A stretch of DNA of 64,000 nt. Source: Blautia coccoides (GTDB lineage Bacteria > Bacillota > Clostridia > Lachnospirales > Lachnospiraceae). A model generated the notes under the pieces. It was not told where the DNA came from. It worked only from the letters and a program-made list of their open reading frames with translations, and ran no database searches. This document shows positions 1-8,709 of this stretch, in pieces. The position numbers were made by a program, and so were the translations under genes. The first letter of the stretch is position 1. Every line of letters starts with the position of its first letter. The DNA is taken from contig NZ_CP136422.1 in the NCBI RefSeq assembly GCF_034355335.1, forward strand, positions 5,988,501 to 6,052,500, read 5' to 3'.

Positions 1-182
1 CATTCGCCTACTGTGGGTTCGGAATCATAGGCACGTGCTGTGTCAATGGCAGTGATTCCAAGGTCATACGCTGCATCCAGTGTCTGAAAATGTTTCTCTT
101 TATTGTCAGGGAACATTCCGAATGTGCCCATAAAAAACTTGCTGATCTTTTTGTCAATTCCGTTAAATTTTACATATTCCAT
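1..182 (-). CDS. Aldo/keto reductase, N-terminal fragment (cut by window edge)
   Basis: The 60 residues present begin MEYVKFNGIDKKISKFFMGT and continue to a DTARAYDSE motif, the Asp/Tyr signature of the aldo/keto reductase family (DTAxxYGxxE, carrying catalytic Asp and Tyr). The rest of the (alpha/beta)8 barrel lies beyond base 1. An ATG at 182 is preceded by an AAAGGAG-type site. The gene lies 34 bases downstream of the VOC gene and is probably the last visible gene of the 8.5 kb sugar operon. NAD(P)H-dependent reduction or oxidation of a sugar or aldehyde is the family role; the substrate is unknown. Confidence 0.85.
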   Translation of the reverse strand, partial: MEYVKFNGIDKKISKFFMGTFGMFPDNKEKHFQTLDAAYDLGITAIDTARAYDSEPTVGE

Positions 183-216
183 TATTCTCATTCTCCTTTA
201 TTCCATGTTTGTTTTC

Positions 217-708
217 TTATTCCGGCAGCTTGAAGTTGGCGTCTAATCCGCCTTTTTTATCCTCGTTATATATTTCCAGGAACAATCCCAGTTCTTTATG
301 TAAGTCCAGATATGCAAACTCCATTCCGATAACAGGGTCTTTGCACCACAGCCATGGGGCCCTGCCGGTGAGTTTTTTATGCTCATCAACCACTTTTCCA
401 AACCCATCCCTGGTGATCAGCGCAATGTGATGCATACCCGGTCCATGTTCCTCCAGCCATGTTTTATAAGGGCTGTCACTGACTGGCTGAATAAGCTCTA
501 ATTCAAATCCCCAGCAGTCACAAAATGCCATAACGGTCTGAAGACGTTCCTTTTTTCCGTTCATGGTAAAATCGGGAAATTCCGCGGAATCCAAAGGGCT
601 GATCCTCCAGGGTCCAATCCCGTACTTTTCATACTGTTTTACCGTCTCCTCAACATTTTCTACAATAATTCCAATCTGTAAAAATTTTGCAAACTGTGTG
701 TCCATCAT
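217..708 (-). CDS. VOC (glyoxalase/methylmalonyl-CoA epimerase-like) family protein
   Basis: A 163-residue single VOC-fold protein. It opens with a VOC beta-strand (FLQIGIIVENVEET), has a metal-ligand-like HHIAL strand about residues 109-113 and a final LFLEIY strand whose Glu is a usual ligand. The first ligand position reads Gln instead of His. The start is placed at 708 because GGAGG lies seven bases upstream; an in-frame ATG at 756 has no such site and would add 16 unrelated residues. In this operon a role in epimerising or isomerising a sugar-derived acid is plausible, but the substrate cannot be read from sequence. Confidence 0.8.
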   Translation of the reverse strand: MMDTQFAKFLQIGIIVENVEETVKQYEKYGIGPWRISPLDSAEFPDFTMNGKKERLQTVMAFCDCWGFELELIQPVSDSPYKTWLEEHGPGMHHIALITRDGFGKVVDEHKKLTGRAPWLWCKDPVIGMEFAYLDLHKELGLFLEIYNEDKKGGLDANFKLPE

Positions 709-786
709 AATATTTCCTCCTTCATGGTAAATAAAATATATTTGATCTATTAACATAGCCGCTGTCAGCCGGCCAGACCAATCCTG

Positions 787-1722
787 TTATTTGTAAATGG
801 GATCCAAAACCGTATCAATATAATTTTTCGTCAAAAGAATGGTTGACAGAGGATCCGGTGTTCCATCCGATTCAATTCCAATCCATCCCTTATGGTTATA
901 CTTTTTCATCAGCTCCCACAGACCTTTAAAGTCCAGAAGTCCGCCGCCCGGCTCCCAGAACCAGCGCGCTCCCTTCTCATCAAATTCCGCCCCTGCGCCG
1001 AATCGCTTTTCATCCGGGGCATCAATGTAGGTGGTGTCTTTTATGTGGAAATACTGTACCCTGTCATGATAAGTATCATAAAAATTCAGGATATCTTTCC
1101 CCATAATCGCAACCTGTGCTGTGTCAAGACAGTAATAAACATAACGGGGATCTGTCATCTCTAAAAATTTCTCATGGTCATACTTATTCACGGCGCACCA
1201 GAATTCATTGTGGATGGATACTGCCAGCCCCTTGTCCGCGCACATACGTCCCACGGTATTCATGCACTCTGCCACATTTTTCAGGCCCTCTTCATCCAGG
1301 GGTCCTGTTCCGTAATACTGGCCTGCGGGCTGCACGATGAGGTTGATCCCGCCACACTCTGCAAGGGCGTCAATGGCCTGCTGCTCATATGCAAATATTC
1401 CCGGATGATTTCTCTTATCCTGGGACCCCACATGATGGGAAAACATTCCTGTGATCCGTTCGATACCCCGTTCCAGGGCAAAGTCCCTGAAATTTTTCAT
1501 TGATCCGAATGCATTGGTGATGTTAGGAACAGAAAAGACCATAATCTCAATTCCCTTAAATCCGGCCCCTGCAAAGTAGCGGAGAATCTTATCCCAATCC
1601 TGATAATAGTAGGCTGACCCAAAGTCACCCATATACCACTCATCAAAATTGTTAATCTGCTTATAATTGATATTGCCCCAAAGATTCGTCATGTACGTAT
1701 AATCAATATTTCTATTTTCCAT
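787..1722 (-). CDS. Sugar phosphate isomerase/epimerase (xylose isomerase-like TIM barrel)
   Basis: 311 residues of the AP-endonuclease-2/xylose-isomerase-like TIM-barrel family. All four strand-end metal positions look intact: Glu in SIHNEFW, Asp in YYCLDTAQV, His in QYFHIKDT and Glu in WIGIESDG. Such proteins isomerise or epimerise ketoses, inosose-type rings or sugar acids using a divalent metal. GAGGAGGT precedes the ATG, and the gene overlaps the end of the upstream TIM-barrel gene by 11 bases, so the two are probably translationally coupled. Together they precede (in pathway terms) a kinase and an aldolase in the same operon. The substrate is unknown. Confidence 0.85.
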   Translation of the reverse strand: MENRNIDYTYMTNLWGNINYKQINNFDEWYMGDFGSAYYYQDWDKILRYFAGAGFKGIEIMVFSVPNITNAFGSMKNFRDFALERGIERITGMFSHHVGSQDKRNHPGIFAYEQQAIDALAECGGINLIVQPAGQYYGTGPLDEEGLKNVAECMNTVGRMCADKGLAVSIHNEFWCAVNKYDHEKFLEMTDPRYVYYCLDTAQVAIMGKDILNFYDTYHDRVQYFHIKDTTYIDAPDEKRFGAGAEFDEKGARWFWEPGGGLLDFKGLWELMKKYNHKGWIGIESDGTPDPLSTILLTKNYIDTVLDPIYK

Positions 1723-2713
1723 TCCTTACCTCCTCAGCAATATAATTTTTCTCCAAGTTATTCCAGAATGTTCTCATCCTTAAAATTCCTTTTGGAATAT
1801 CCAGTGAATATTTGGAATCCAATATTACCGGACCGTCAAAGTCAGCATTCCGCAGAATTTTATATATTTCAGTAAAATCCATATTTCCATAACCCAGGTC
1901 ATAGTATACTCTCTGCCTGCGTCCATCCTGGGGGAATTCCGGGGATATTGTCTTGTAAACATCCAGTTCATCCTTGAATTTTGTATCTGTAAAGCACACC
2001 GCCTTTGCCTGTTTTGCATATTTTTTAAAGTATTCCAGGTAATCCGCATTGGCGATGGAGAGATGTGCCGGATCTGCCGCATAAGAGACAAGACTGGTAT
2101 CCAGATTTTCCATGAAGGAATCAATCTTGGTTCCCCTGACTAAAGTCCAGTATTCATTGCGGACTGCAAAATGGATCTTGTTTTCCTTGCAGGCTTCTCC
2201 GATACGGTTCATACATTCCGCTGCATTTGCCAAAAACTTTTCTTTTTTTCCTTCATCCCCGTGAAATGCCTGATCCAAAAAACCAATCCCCGGTGTGGGG
2301 GATGCCAGCAGTGTGCTGCCTCCCAACTGTACCAGCGCCTCTATGGTGTCTGCCGCGTGGCTGTAAAAAGCATCAAAAAATCTTTCTATGGGAAGGCCTG
2401 TCTCAAAAAGACTGTTAAATTGGCTCTGTGCGGAAATGCCAATGGCCTCAACATTTTCAATTCCTTTATTGTTCAGGTATTTCAGATATCCTTCCGGTGA
2501 ACCGAAACGTGTCTTTACGGATGCCGTACAAATAGGCGCTCCGTTTCGTGACACATTTTCGGTGTTGGGCACCATGGGAATCATCACTGAGGTGAACCCG
2601 GCCGCCGCAAACATATCGGTAAGTTCGTCCCAATACCATTTTGCTGCTCTCAAAAAAGCGCCCGGGCCGCTTGTATCAGCATTGACAATCCCAAAACTTG
2701 CTACTGCTTTCAT
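1712..2713 (-). CDS. Sugar phosphate isomerase/epimerase paralogue with altered metal site
   Basis: 333 residues, same TIM-barrel family as its downstream neighbour but divergent. The Glu (AVRNEYW) and Asp (YAADPAHL) positions remain. The usual His strand reads AVCFTDTK, with no His, and the last Glu is Asp (VILDSKYS). It may bind metal differently, be a non-catalytic partner of the neighbour, or act on a different substrate. I prefer the ATG at 2713 because AAGG sits nine bases upstream; an ATG at 2722 directly abuts the purine run. It is transcribed after the FGGY kinase with a 61-base gap. Confidence 0.8.
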   Translation of the reverse strand: MKAVASFGIVNADTSGPGAFLRAAKWYWDELTDMFAAAGFTSVMIPMVPNTENVSRNGAPICTASVKTRFGSPEGYLKYLNNKGIENVEAIGISAQSQFNSLFETGLPIERFFDAFYSHAADTIEALVQLGGSTLLASPTPGIGFLDQAFHGDEGKKEKFLANAAECMNRIGEACKENKIHFAVRNEYWTLVRGTKIDSFMENLDTSLVSYAADPAHLSIANADYLEYFKKYAKQAKAVCFTDTKFKDELDVYKTISPEFPQDGRRQRVYYDLGYGNMDFTEIYKILRNADFDGPVILDSKYSLDIPKGILRMRTFWNNLEKNYIAEEVRNGK

Positions 2714-2774
2714 CTTTACCATCCTTTCCTAGCGCCTGTTTGAAAATTCATTAAAGCAATTTAAAAACAGACTC

Positions 2775-4352
2775 TTATCCTTTTTTATCCATACTCTCAA
2801 CGATTTCCCTGAGGTTTTTCAGGCTTTCATCCAGTTTCTGGTATAGTTCCACATAATACGGGTATCGCTCATCATAGATGTCGGCCCACTGCTGAACCGG
2901 CTGGATTACTTCCCTTACCTTGATGATACTCTCTGCCGCCTTTGCAAAATCCGGAAACACACCGACCTTATGCCCCACAAGCAGAGCGTCACCCATGGGC
3001 ACATCCCCGGAGCTGCTGTCCAGAAGATATACAGGAACCCGCAGCATGGATGCCTTGATTTGGCACCATGTACGGCTCTTTGCCCCGCCGCCGCAGATAT
3101 ACAATGCGTCAACTCTTGCCCCAGACTTTTTGATGGTCTCCACCACATGGCGAAGTGCATAGGCAGTACCCTCAAAAACAGCCCTTACAAAATCCCTTCT
3201 CTCCGTGTCCATACCCATGCCGATGAACATTCCTCTTGCGTATTCGTTCCAGAGGGGCGCCCTTTCACCCATCAGATAGGGATAAAAGAATAATCCCCCT
3301 GCCCCGGGCTGTGCCTCTGACGCCAGTTCGTTCAAATAGGTATAGATATCCATATGCTTTTCTTTTGCCTCCAGCTTTTCCTGGGCAGCCATTTTATCTA
3401 TAAACCACTTGATGGATGACCCGGTAGACTGTATAGGCGCATCGAAAATCCAGGGCATTCCCTGAATAGTACAGGGTCTTGTGACTACCGGAACATTGGA
3501 GGGGCTCTTTTTTTCACTTCCGGCAAAGACAATGGATGTTGTTCCCGAGGACTCCCCTGCGTCTCCAAGCTGCTTTAATCCCATGGCATACATGGAAGCC
3601 AGAGCGTCGCTGCATCCGGCAATCACAGGCACGCCTTTTGGCAGACCTGTTTCCCGGGCAGCTTCTCTTGTCACAGTTCCGATAATATCGTCAACTGCCT
3701 TTAACTCCGGCATCACCTGCTCTAGATCCACCCCTATGATATCTCCGATCTCTTTTGACCATGTCATAGTGCGGATGTCCAGACACTGTGTTCTGGACGC
3801 CTGATCCATATCTGTTGTCATGACCCCTGTAAGCTTCATGTTCAAAAAAGAACTTGCCTGTATGTAGTACCTGGTTCTTGCGAACAACTTCGGCTCATGT
3901 TCTTTAAACCACAGAATCTTGTTTGGCAGGAAAGAAACTGCCGGCTGCCCCCCTGCAACGGATGTAAAATGCTCCAAGCCCATTTCCTTTACAATCCGGT
4001 GCATTTCTTTGCCTGATCTCCCGTCCTGGCATGTCAGGGCATTTCGCAGGGGTTCTCTTTTCTCATCCAAGGGCAGCATGGTTACCGTATGAGAACTGAT
4101 GCCGATTCCCCTGACTCTCTTCATGATGGAATCACCGGCACTTTCTGAGAGCGAGCGGAATATGGCTGCTGCATTTCTCCACCATTCCTGCGGGTCCTGT
4201 TCCACTGCCCCCGGGCCAGCCTGAATGGTTGTGCTTAACCGGCTTGCCGATGCCGCAACCGTTCCGTCCTCCCCCATCAGAATGGCTTTTATATTCGTCG
4301 TCCCGCAGTCCATGCCTATCAGGTAATTTTTCTGTATTTCTCCCAATATCAT
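2775..4352 (-). CDS. FGGY-family carbohydrate kinase (xylulokinase-like)
   Basis: 525 residues, the usual size for FGGY kinases. The N-terminal phosphate-binding strand reads LIGMDCGTTNIKA, the catalytic Asp lies in GCSDALASMYAMG, and the C-terminal domain has the adenosine motif ICGGGAKSRTW. The enzyme should phosphorylate a ketose or polyol from ATP in the cytoplasm. It follows the class II aldolase gene by 22 bases, the classic isomerase-kinase-aldolase grouping for pentoses or deoxyhexoses. The ATG at 4352 is only two bases from AGGAGG, so the in-frame TTG at 4346, eight bases away, may be the true start. The specific sugar is not recognisable. Confidence 0.9.
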   Translation of the reverse strand: MILGEIQKNYLIGMDCGTTNIKAILMGEDGTVAASASRLSTTIQAGPGAVEQDPQEWWRNAAAIFRSLSESAGDSIMKRVRGIGISSHTVTMLPLDEKREPLRNALTCQDGRSGKEMHRIVKEMGLEHFTSVAGGQPAVSFLPNKILWFKEHEPKLFARTRYYIQASSFLNMKLTGVMTTDMDQASRTQCLDIRTMTWSKEIGDIIGVDLEQVMPELKAVDDIIGTVTREAARETGLPKGVPVIAGCSDALASMYAMGLKQLGDAGESSGTTSIVFAGSEKKSPSNVPVVTRPCTIQGMPWIFDAPIQSTGSSIKWFIDKMAAQEKLEAKEKHMDIYTYLNELASEAQPGAGGLFFYPYLMGERAPLWNEYARGMFIGMGMDTERRDFVRAVFEGTAYALRHVVETIKKSGARVDALYICGGGAKSRTWCQIKASMLRVPVYLLDSSSGDVPMGDALLVGHKVGVFPDFAKAAESIIKVREVIQPVQQWADIYDERYPYYVELYQKLDESLKNLREIVESMDKKG

Positions 4353-4374
4353 ATCCTCCTGTCAGAAGGGTATC

Positions 4375-5034
4375 TTAAACTGCCTGGTCCGCGGCAATCA
4401 GGGCCTGCATGGCTTCCACTGCCTTCTGGGGCATTGGCTCATAATTGCCCAGGGTTTTTGCAATTACGGTTGTCTGCGCCATTTCATCTGTGTAAACTGC
4501 CGCGTGCATAGCTCCCTTCATATCCTTGCCGCAGGAAAACATGCCATGATTTTTGATCAGACATACTCTTCCCTTTTCACCGATTGCCGCTGCCACCTTC
4601 TCTGCCACTTCATCGGAACCCGGCATTGTGAATCCAACCACTTTGACCGGTGTAAACTCACACTGAGGCGGTGTAATAGGTTTCAGTTCCGGGTCATCTC
4701 CCATGGCGCAGATGGTGGCATACATACTGTGTGTATGTACTGTGGCATTTACGTCTTTTCTCATGCGCAGAACTGCCGTGTGCATGGGAACTTCGGAGGA
4801 CGGTTTGTAAGCTCCGTCAATCCATTTATTTGTTCCGTCATCCATCATTTCCACAATGGCAATATCCTCCGGTTTCATCCCCGCATAGGAAATTCCGCTG
4901 GGTGTGATTGCAACAATATTGGGATTCTCTGAATCTCTCATTGCGATGTTCCCGGATGTACCGTTGATCAGCTTTTTTTCCACCGCTTCGTTAATGGCAG
5001 CCAGCACTGTTTTTCTGATATCTTCATAAATCAT
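4375..5034 (-). CDS. Class II aldolase / L-ribulose-5-P 4-epimerase family protein
   Basis: 219 residues matching the FucA/AraD/RhaD family. The zinc ligands are visible as HTHSMYATICAM (HxH) and the later His in IKNHGMFSC; the catalytic Glu is in SSEVPMHT, and the phosphate-binding loop includes GTSGNIAMR and TPSGISY. Members cleave ketose-1-phosphates to DHAP and an aldehyde, or epimerise pentulose phosphates. With the FGGY kinase downstream and an Fe-dependent alcohol dehydrogenase upstream, cleavage of a phosphorylated ketose and reduction of the released aldehyde is the simplest reading, analogous to fucose metabolism. AAGGAGA precedes the ATG. Confidence 0.9.
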   Translation of the reverse strand: MIYEDIRKTVLAAINEAVEKKLINGTSGNIAMRDSENPNIVAITPSGISYAGMKPEDIAIVEMMDDGTNKWIDGAYKPSSEVPMHTAVLRMRKDVNATVHTHSMYATICAMGDDPELKPITPPQCEFTPVKVVGFTMPGSDEVAEKVAAAIGEKGRVCLIKNHGMFSCGKDMKGAMHAAVYTDEMAQTTVIAKTLGNYEPMPQKAVEAMQALIAADQAV

Positions 5035-5064
5035 ACTTCAATCTCCTTATTCGTCGTTTTACTT

Positions 5065-6120
5065 TTATTTGCGAACCTTCCAGATATACTTTCTCTGTTC
5101 CCCTTTCAGATAGGCAAGTATCTCTTCTCCCATCATGGTTCCTGACCAGCCGTCCACATCTGTGGTAAGACCTGCCATGTGCGGTGTACAGACAACGTTG
5201 CGCATTTTCAGCAGAGGATGGTTGGCGGGCACCGGTTCTTTCCAGTAAACATCAATGGCCGCTCCTGCGATCTGCTTATTCTGAAGAGCTTCCACAAAAT
5301 CTTTCTGGTCAATGACTGCTGCCCTGGCGGTATTGATCACATAGGCAGTTGACTTCATTTTTGAAAACCAGTCTTTATTCACGATCCCTTTTGTCTGGGG
5401 CAGTACAGGGAGATGGATACTGATCATATCTGACTGGCTGAGCATGGTATCCAGATTCACTGCCTGCACCCCGTCCGTTTCAATCTTTTCTTTGGGAATA
5501 TAGGGGTCATATGCAAGGATTTCCATTCCAAAAGCTTTGGCTCTGACTGCAACTTCTCTTCCGATGGCACCATAACCTGCAATTCCCAGTTTTTTGCCAT
5601 ACAGCTCAAACCCAATACCATAATCCATAAACGGATGGTTTTCATCCAAGGGACCAAAGGTTACATTTTTCACATCCGGCACATCATAAATATCTTCCAT
5701 GGGTTCACCCACATGTTCGCCTCTGGACAATCCTGTACTGCTCAGGGTTAAATTTCTGGCGACTGCGATCATCAGCCCCATATTAAACTCAGCCACAGCC
5801 ACACGGTTTCTTCCGGGTGTATAGGAAAGCTCTATTCCCGCCTCCTGAATCGCCTCATGATCCACGGTTGCCGGTGTTCCTTTTGCTACACCCATAAATT
5901 TCATACCGGATGCAGCCCACTCCCTGATCGTTTCCCCACCGGCATATTCGTCGCCAAGCACCACCAGCTCATGTCCTTTACACTCTTCCCGTGTCATTTC
6001 TTCTGTGACATTACCCTTTCCATGTTTTAATTCACCGCAGACAGTGATATCACACTGTTCTTTGACAGACTGGAGAATCTTCTCCGGAATCGGTGTACAA
6101 AGTGCAAGTTTCTTTTTCAT
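5065..6120 (-). CDS. D-isomer-specific 2-hydroxyacid dehydrogenase
   Basis: 351 residues of the D-2-hydroxyacid/D-3-phosphoglycerate dehydrogenase family. The NAD-binding loop is GIAGYGAIGREVA. The catalytic Arg is in NTARAAVID, the Glu in WKEPVPA and the His in CTPHMAGLT. It should interconvert a 2-oxoacid and D-2-hydroxyacid with NAD(H). In the sugar operon it may handle a sugar acid or recycle NADH. A second member is encoded at 59340-60326; both share a LAYDPYIP segment but otherwise differ. GGAGG lies ten bases before the ATG. Confidence 0.88.
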   Translation of the reverse strand: MKKKLALCTPIPEKILQSVKEQCDITVCGELKHGKGNVTEEMTREECKGHELVVLGDEYAGGETIREWAASGMKFMGVAKGTPATVDHEAIQEAGIELSYTPGRNRVAVAEFNMGLMIAVARNLTLSSTGLSRGEHVGEPMEDIYDVPDVKNVTFGPLDENHPFMDYGIGFELYGKKLGIAGYGAIGREVAVRAKAFGMEILAYDPYIPKEKIETDGVQAVNLDTMLSQSDMISIHLPVLPQTKGIVNKDWFSKMKSTAYVINTARAAVIDQKDFVEALQNKQIAGAAIDVYWKEPVPANHPLLKMRNVVCTPHMAGLTTDVDGWSGTMMGEEILAYLKGEQRKYIWKVRK

Positions 6121-6168
6121 TTGGTATCTACCTCCAATTTTTATTCATCTACTCTTGATGATTCTCAA

Positions 6169-7326
6169 TCATCCGGTTGTCTTCTTTGCTTTCCAGGCAA
6201 ATGCCAGTACAGCGGAACCTGCCATACCCACCGCCGCGATCAGATACACATTGGCTGTTGCCGCTTCTCCAAACAGTATCTTTGAACTGCCATTCAACAC
6301 GGCCGGAGATATAAACTGCCCCAGGCTCATTGCGCTGGTGAATATGGCGGATGCCATGGCCGTTGCCGCCGGCGGTACTGCGTTGGCCACATTGACCATC
6401 CCTGTGGGAATAAAAACCCCCTGGGAAAAGCCACAGAACAAGGCTCCCAGAACCAACATTTTCATATCAGCGGGAAACAGGCTTAAAAGCACTGCGCCCA
6501 CAGTAAAACTGAGCATGGCGGCAGGCATTGTATACTTCTTTGTAATCTTTGTGATTCTTCCAAGCATAAGACCTGCGGCAATCTGTATCCCGGAAAAAAC
6601 CCCGGTCAGCATCCCTGACACTGCCGTATTTCCTTTTAATGCCCCGCCGATATGCATGGAAATATTGGTTGTAAAGGCAATGAGAAATAAAAATTCCAGA
6701 AAAGCAAACAGGGACGCAGTAAAGACTTCTCCGTTCAGGCGTATCTTTTCCTTTTCTTTCGCTTTTGCTTCCGGCGCTTCCGGAAGACAGACCGCGATCA
6801 ATATCAAAGACAGAAATCCTATTATGTTGATCCAATAAGAATTTTTAAACGCGGACATTCCCAGCCACCCTGCTGCCGTAGTGATAAGCACCATCCCGGC
6901 TCCTATGCTGGCCGCCTGGATTCCCATAACAGAAACCCTCTCATCTCCTTCAAAGAAATCCGCAACCACCGCTGTGTTCAGCGTTGTGGACAATCCCAAT
7001 GAGATTCCGTAAACCATTCTCGCCCCAAAAAGGAGAGGAAAGTAATCAGCCCAAAAAGGGACGATCCCGCTGACTCCTGCCACAAGGCTTGCCAAGAGCA
7101 GAAGCTTTTTTTTGCTGACCTTCACCGCCAGCCAGCCAGAAGCCAATGCCACTCCAATGGATATCAGCGAAGGCGCCGTGACCAGCATCTGCACCAGGCT
7201 CACAGGAACTCCCTGATAATGTTCAGATATCTGACCCAGGATTGGCGATACACTAAACTGCAGCCCCTGGATAAAGGAAATACATACAACCGCGACGATA
7301 ATTTTCCATTTTTTTCTCTTATTCAT
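6169..7326 (-). CDS. MFS transporter
   Basis: 385 residues with about twelve hydrophobic membrane segments in two six-helix halves and the short cytoplasmic loop between helices 2 and 3 (VKVSKKKL) typical of the major facilitator superfamily. It begins MNKRKKWKIIVAVVCISF. It lies 14 bases after the alcohol dehydrogenase and is the only transporter in this operon, so it is the likely importer of the operon's substrate or an exporter of its product. The RBS is weak (AAGAAGAG). Drug-efflux members are similar in length, so direction and substrate are undetermined. Confidence 0.88.
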   Translation of the reverse strand: MNKRKKWKIIVAVVCISFIQGLQFSVSPILGQISEHYQGVPVSLVQMLVTAPSLISIGVALASGWLAVKVSKKKLLLLASLVAGVSGIVPFWADYFPLLFGARMVYGISLGLSTTLNTAVVADFFEGDERVSVMGIQAASIGAGMVLITTAAGWLGMSAFKNSYWINIIGFLSLILIAVCLPEAPEAKAKEKEKIRLNGEVFTASLFAFLEFLFLIAFTTNISMHIGGALKGNTAVSGMLTGVFSGIQIAAGLMLGRITKITKKYTMPAAMLSFTVGAVLLSLFPADMKMLVLGALFCGFSQGVFIPTGMVNVANAVPPAATAMASAIFTSAMSLGQFISPAVLNGSSKILFGEAATANVYLIAAVGMAGSAVLAFAWKAKKTTG

Positions 7327-7340
7327 GAATTTTTCTCTTC

Positions 7341-8486
7341 TTAATATGCCTTTTCAAGGATTGCCAATATGTCTTCTTTTGTGATGTCCTGGCGAGGGTT
7401 AAAACCAAGTACAGGCTCTCTCAGAACATCTTCGGCAAGCATATCAAAGTCTTTTTTCTGTATTCCCTGCTCAGATAACGTCCTGATCTTCAGCCTGACT
7501 GTCAGCTTTTTCAATTCCTCCGCAAACAGATGAGAATCTTTCTCGGGATTTCCGCTTACCGGAAGGTCTATTGCCTTTGCAAGCTCCGCCATCTGTTTTG
7601 GACAGCTCTCTGCGTTATATTCCATCACATAGGGAAGAACAACTGCATTTGCCATGCCGTGAGCCAGTCCAAAGTGTGCGCTTAAGGTATGGGCAATTCC
7701 ATGGACTAAGCCCAGGTTTGCATTGGAGAAACTAAATCCGGTGATAATACATCCCAGCATCATCTGTTCTCTGGCCTCCATATCCTCACCATTTTCAACC
7801 GCTCTTGTTATATTTTGATACAGGATGCGAAGCCCTTCCAGAGCTTGATATTTTGTAAGGGGTGTTGCCATATTGGACAGGTAACTCTCTGCCGCATGGG
7901 TAATGGCATCCATTCCCGTGGCCGCAGTTACACCTGCCGGAACCGTTCTGGTAAATTCCGGGTCAGCGATCACATCAGACGCTGTAATCTTGTTGTCTAT
8001 CACAACGTACTTGATCACTTTTTCCGTATCGATCAATGCGCTGACGTTTGTGATCTCACTGGAAGTCCCTGCGGTTGTGGGAATTGCGATCAGCGGCAGA
8101 CATGGATGTTTCACCATATTCATCCCCGCATAATCGCTGATCTTTCCGGGATTTGTCATTAACACATTGATGGCTTTAGCGGTATCAATACTGCTTCCTC
8201 CGCCAACTGCCACAAATCCGTCCACCTGTGCATTCCTGGCAATGCCGGATGCTTTTTCTACGATTTCATTTGTGGGGTTGGGAATCACGTCATCGAACAC
8301 CGTAACCGCTGCCCCTGTCTTATGTATCTGTTCCAAAACTTTATCTGCAATGCCCGCTGCTTTGACCCCGCTGTCATACACTACCATTACATGCTTCAGG
8401 CCATATGCGTTTATCAGTTCAGGAAGTTTTTCTGCTGCGCCTCTTCCAAATTTAATATTGCTCTTTACAAAGAAATCAAAACTCAT
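7341..8486 (-). CDS. Iron-containing alcohol dehydrogenase
   Basis: 381 residues, group III Fe-dependent alcohol dehydrogenase (lactaldehyde reductase/1,3-propanediol dehydrogenase relatives). The nucleotide motif GGGSSIDTAKA is present. Metal ligands occur in GMDAITHAAES (Asp and first His), GLVHGIAHTL and FGLAHGMANAV (remaining His residues). It is the first gene of the minus-strand operon, with GGGAGGAG before the ATG and a good promoter upstream. Reduction of the aldehyde released by the class II aldolase (for example lactaldehyde or glycolaldehyde) would regenerate NAD+; this is inferred from context. Confidence 0.92.
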   Translation of the reverse strand: MSFDFFVKSNIKFGRGAAEKLPELINAYGLKHVMVVYDSGVKAAGIADKVLEQIHKTGAAVTVFDDVIPNPTNEIVEKASGIARNAQVDGFVAVGGGSSIDTAKAINVLMTNPGKISDYAGMNMVKHPCLPLIAIPTTAGTSSEITNVSALIDTEKVIKYVVIDNKITASDVIADPEFTRTVPAGVTAATGMDAITHAAESYLSNMATPLTKYQALEGLRILYQNITRAVENGEDMEAREQMMLGCIITGFSFSNANLGLVHGIAHTLSAHFGLAHGMANAVVLPYVMEYNAESCPKQMAELAKAIDLPVSGNPEKDSHLFAEELKKLTVRLKIRTLSEQGIQKKDFDMLAEDVLREPVLGFNPRQDITKEDILAILEKAY

Positions 8487-8529
8487 ACTTCTCCTCCCGT
8501 TATTCGATTTGTCTTTATCTTACAGGTTC

Positions 8530-8558
8530 ATATTATCGTGTCCCGGTTTTCTTCTCAA
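8530..8558 (-). promoter_or_regulatory. Promoter of the Fe-ADH to aldo/keto reductase operon
   Basis: On the minus strand, TTGAGA (8553-8558) and TAATAT (8530-8535) are separated by exactly 17 bases, a near-consensus sigma-A promoter. It lies 44 bases upstream of the alcohol dehydrogenase start. It shares the 223-base divergent intergenic region with the PRD-regulator promoter, so one operator could control both. Confidence 0.7.
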
Positions 8559-8610
8559 ATCATGTTTTTCCGCTATTAAGAGGAAAACAAACCCGGCCTC
8601 CAGCTTCACT

Positions 8611-8656
8611 TTTGGCCAAACACGCTCTAGCCATTGGTGCCTCGATTTGATATAAT
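8611..8656 (+). promoter_or_regulatory. Promoter of the PRD regulator gene, with palindrome
   Basis: An extended -10 element TGATATAAT occupies 8648-8656, 53 bases before the regulator ATG. No good -35 is seen at 16-18 bases, as is usual for extended -10 promoters. The perfect 10-base palindrome TTTGGCCAAA at 8611-8620 lies upstream between the two divergent promoters and is a candidate operator half. Confidence 0.55.
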
Positions 8657-8709
8657 TCTCATAAGGAAAAACAGATAGACAAATCATAAAAAGAAAGGAG
8701 CTTTCCTGC

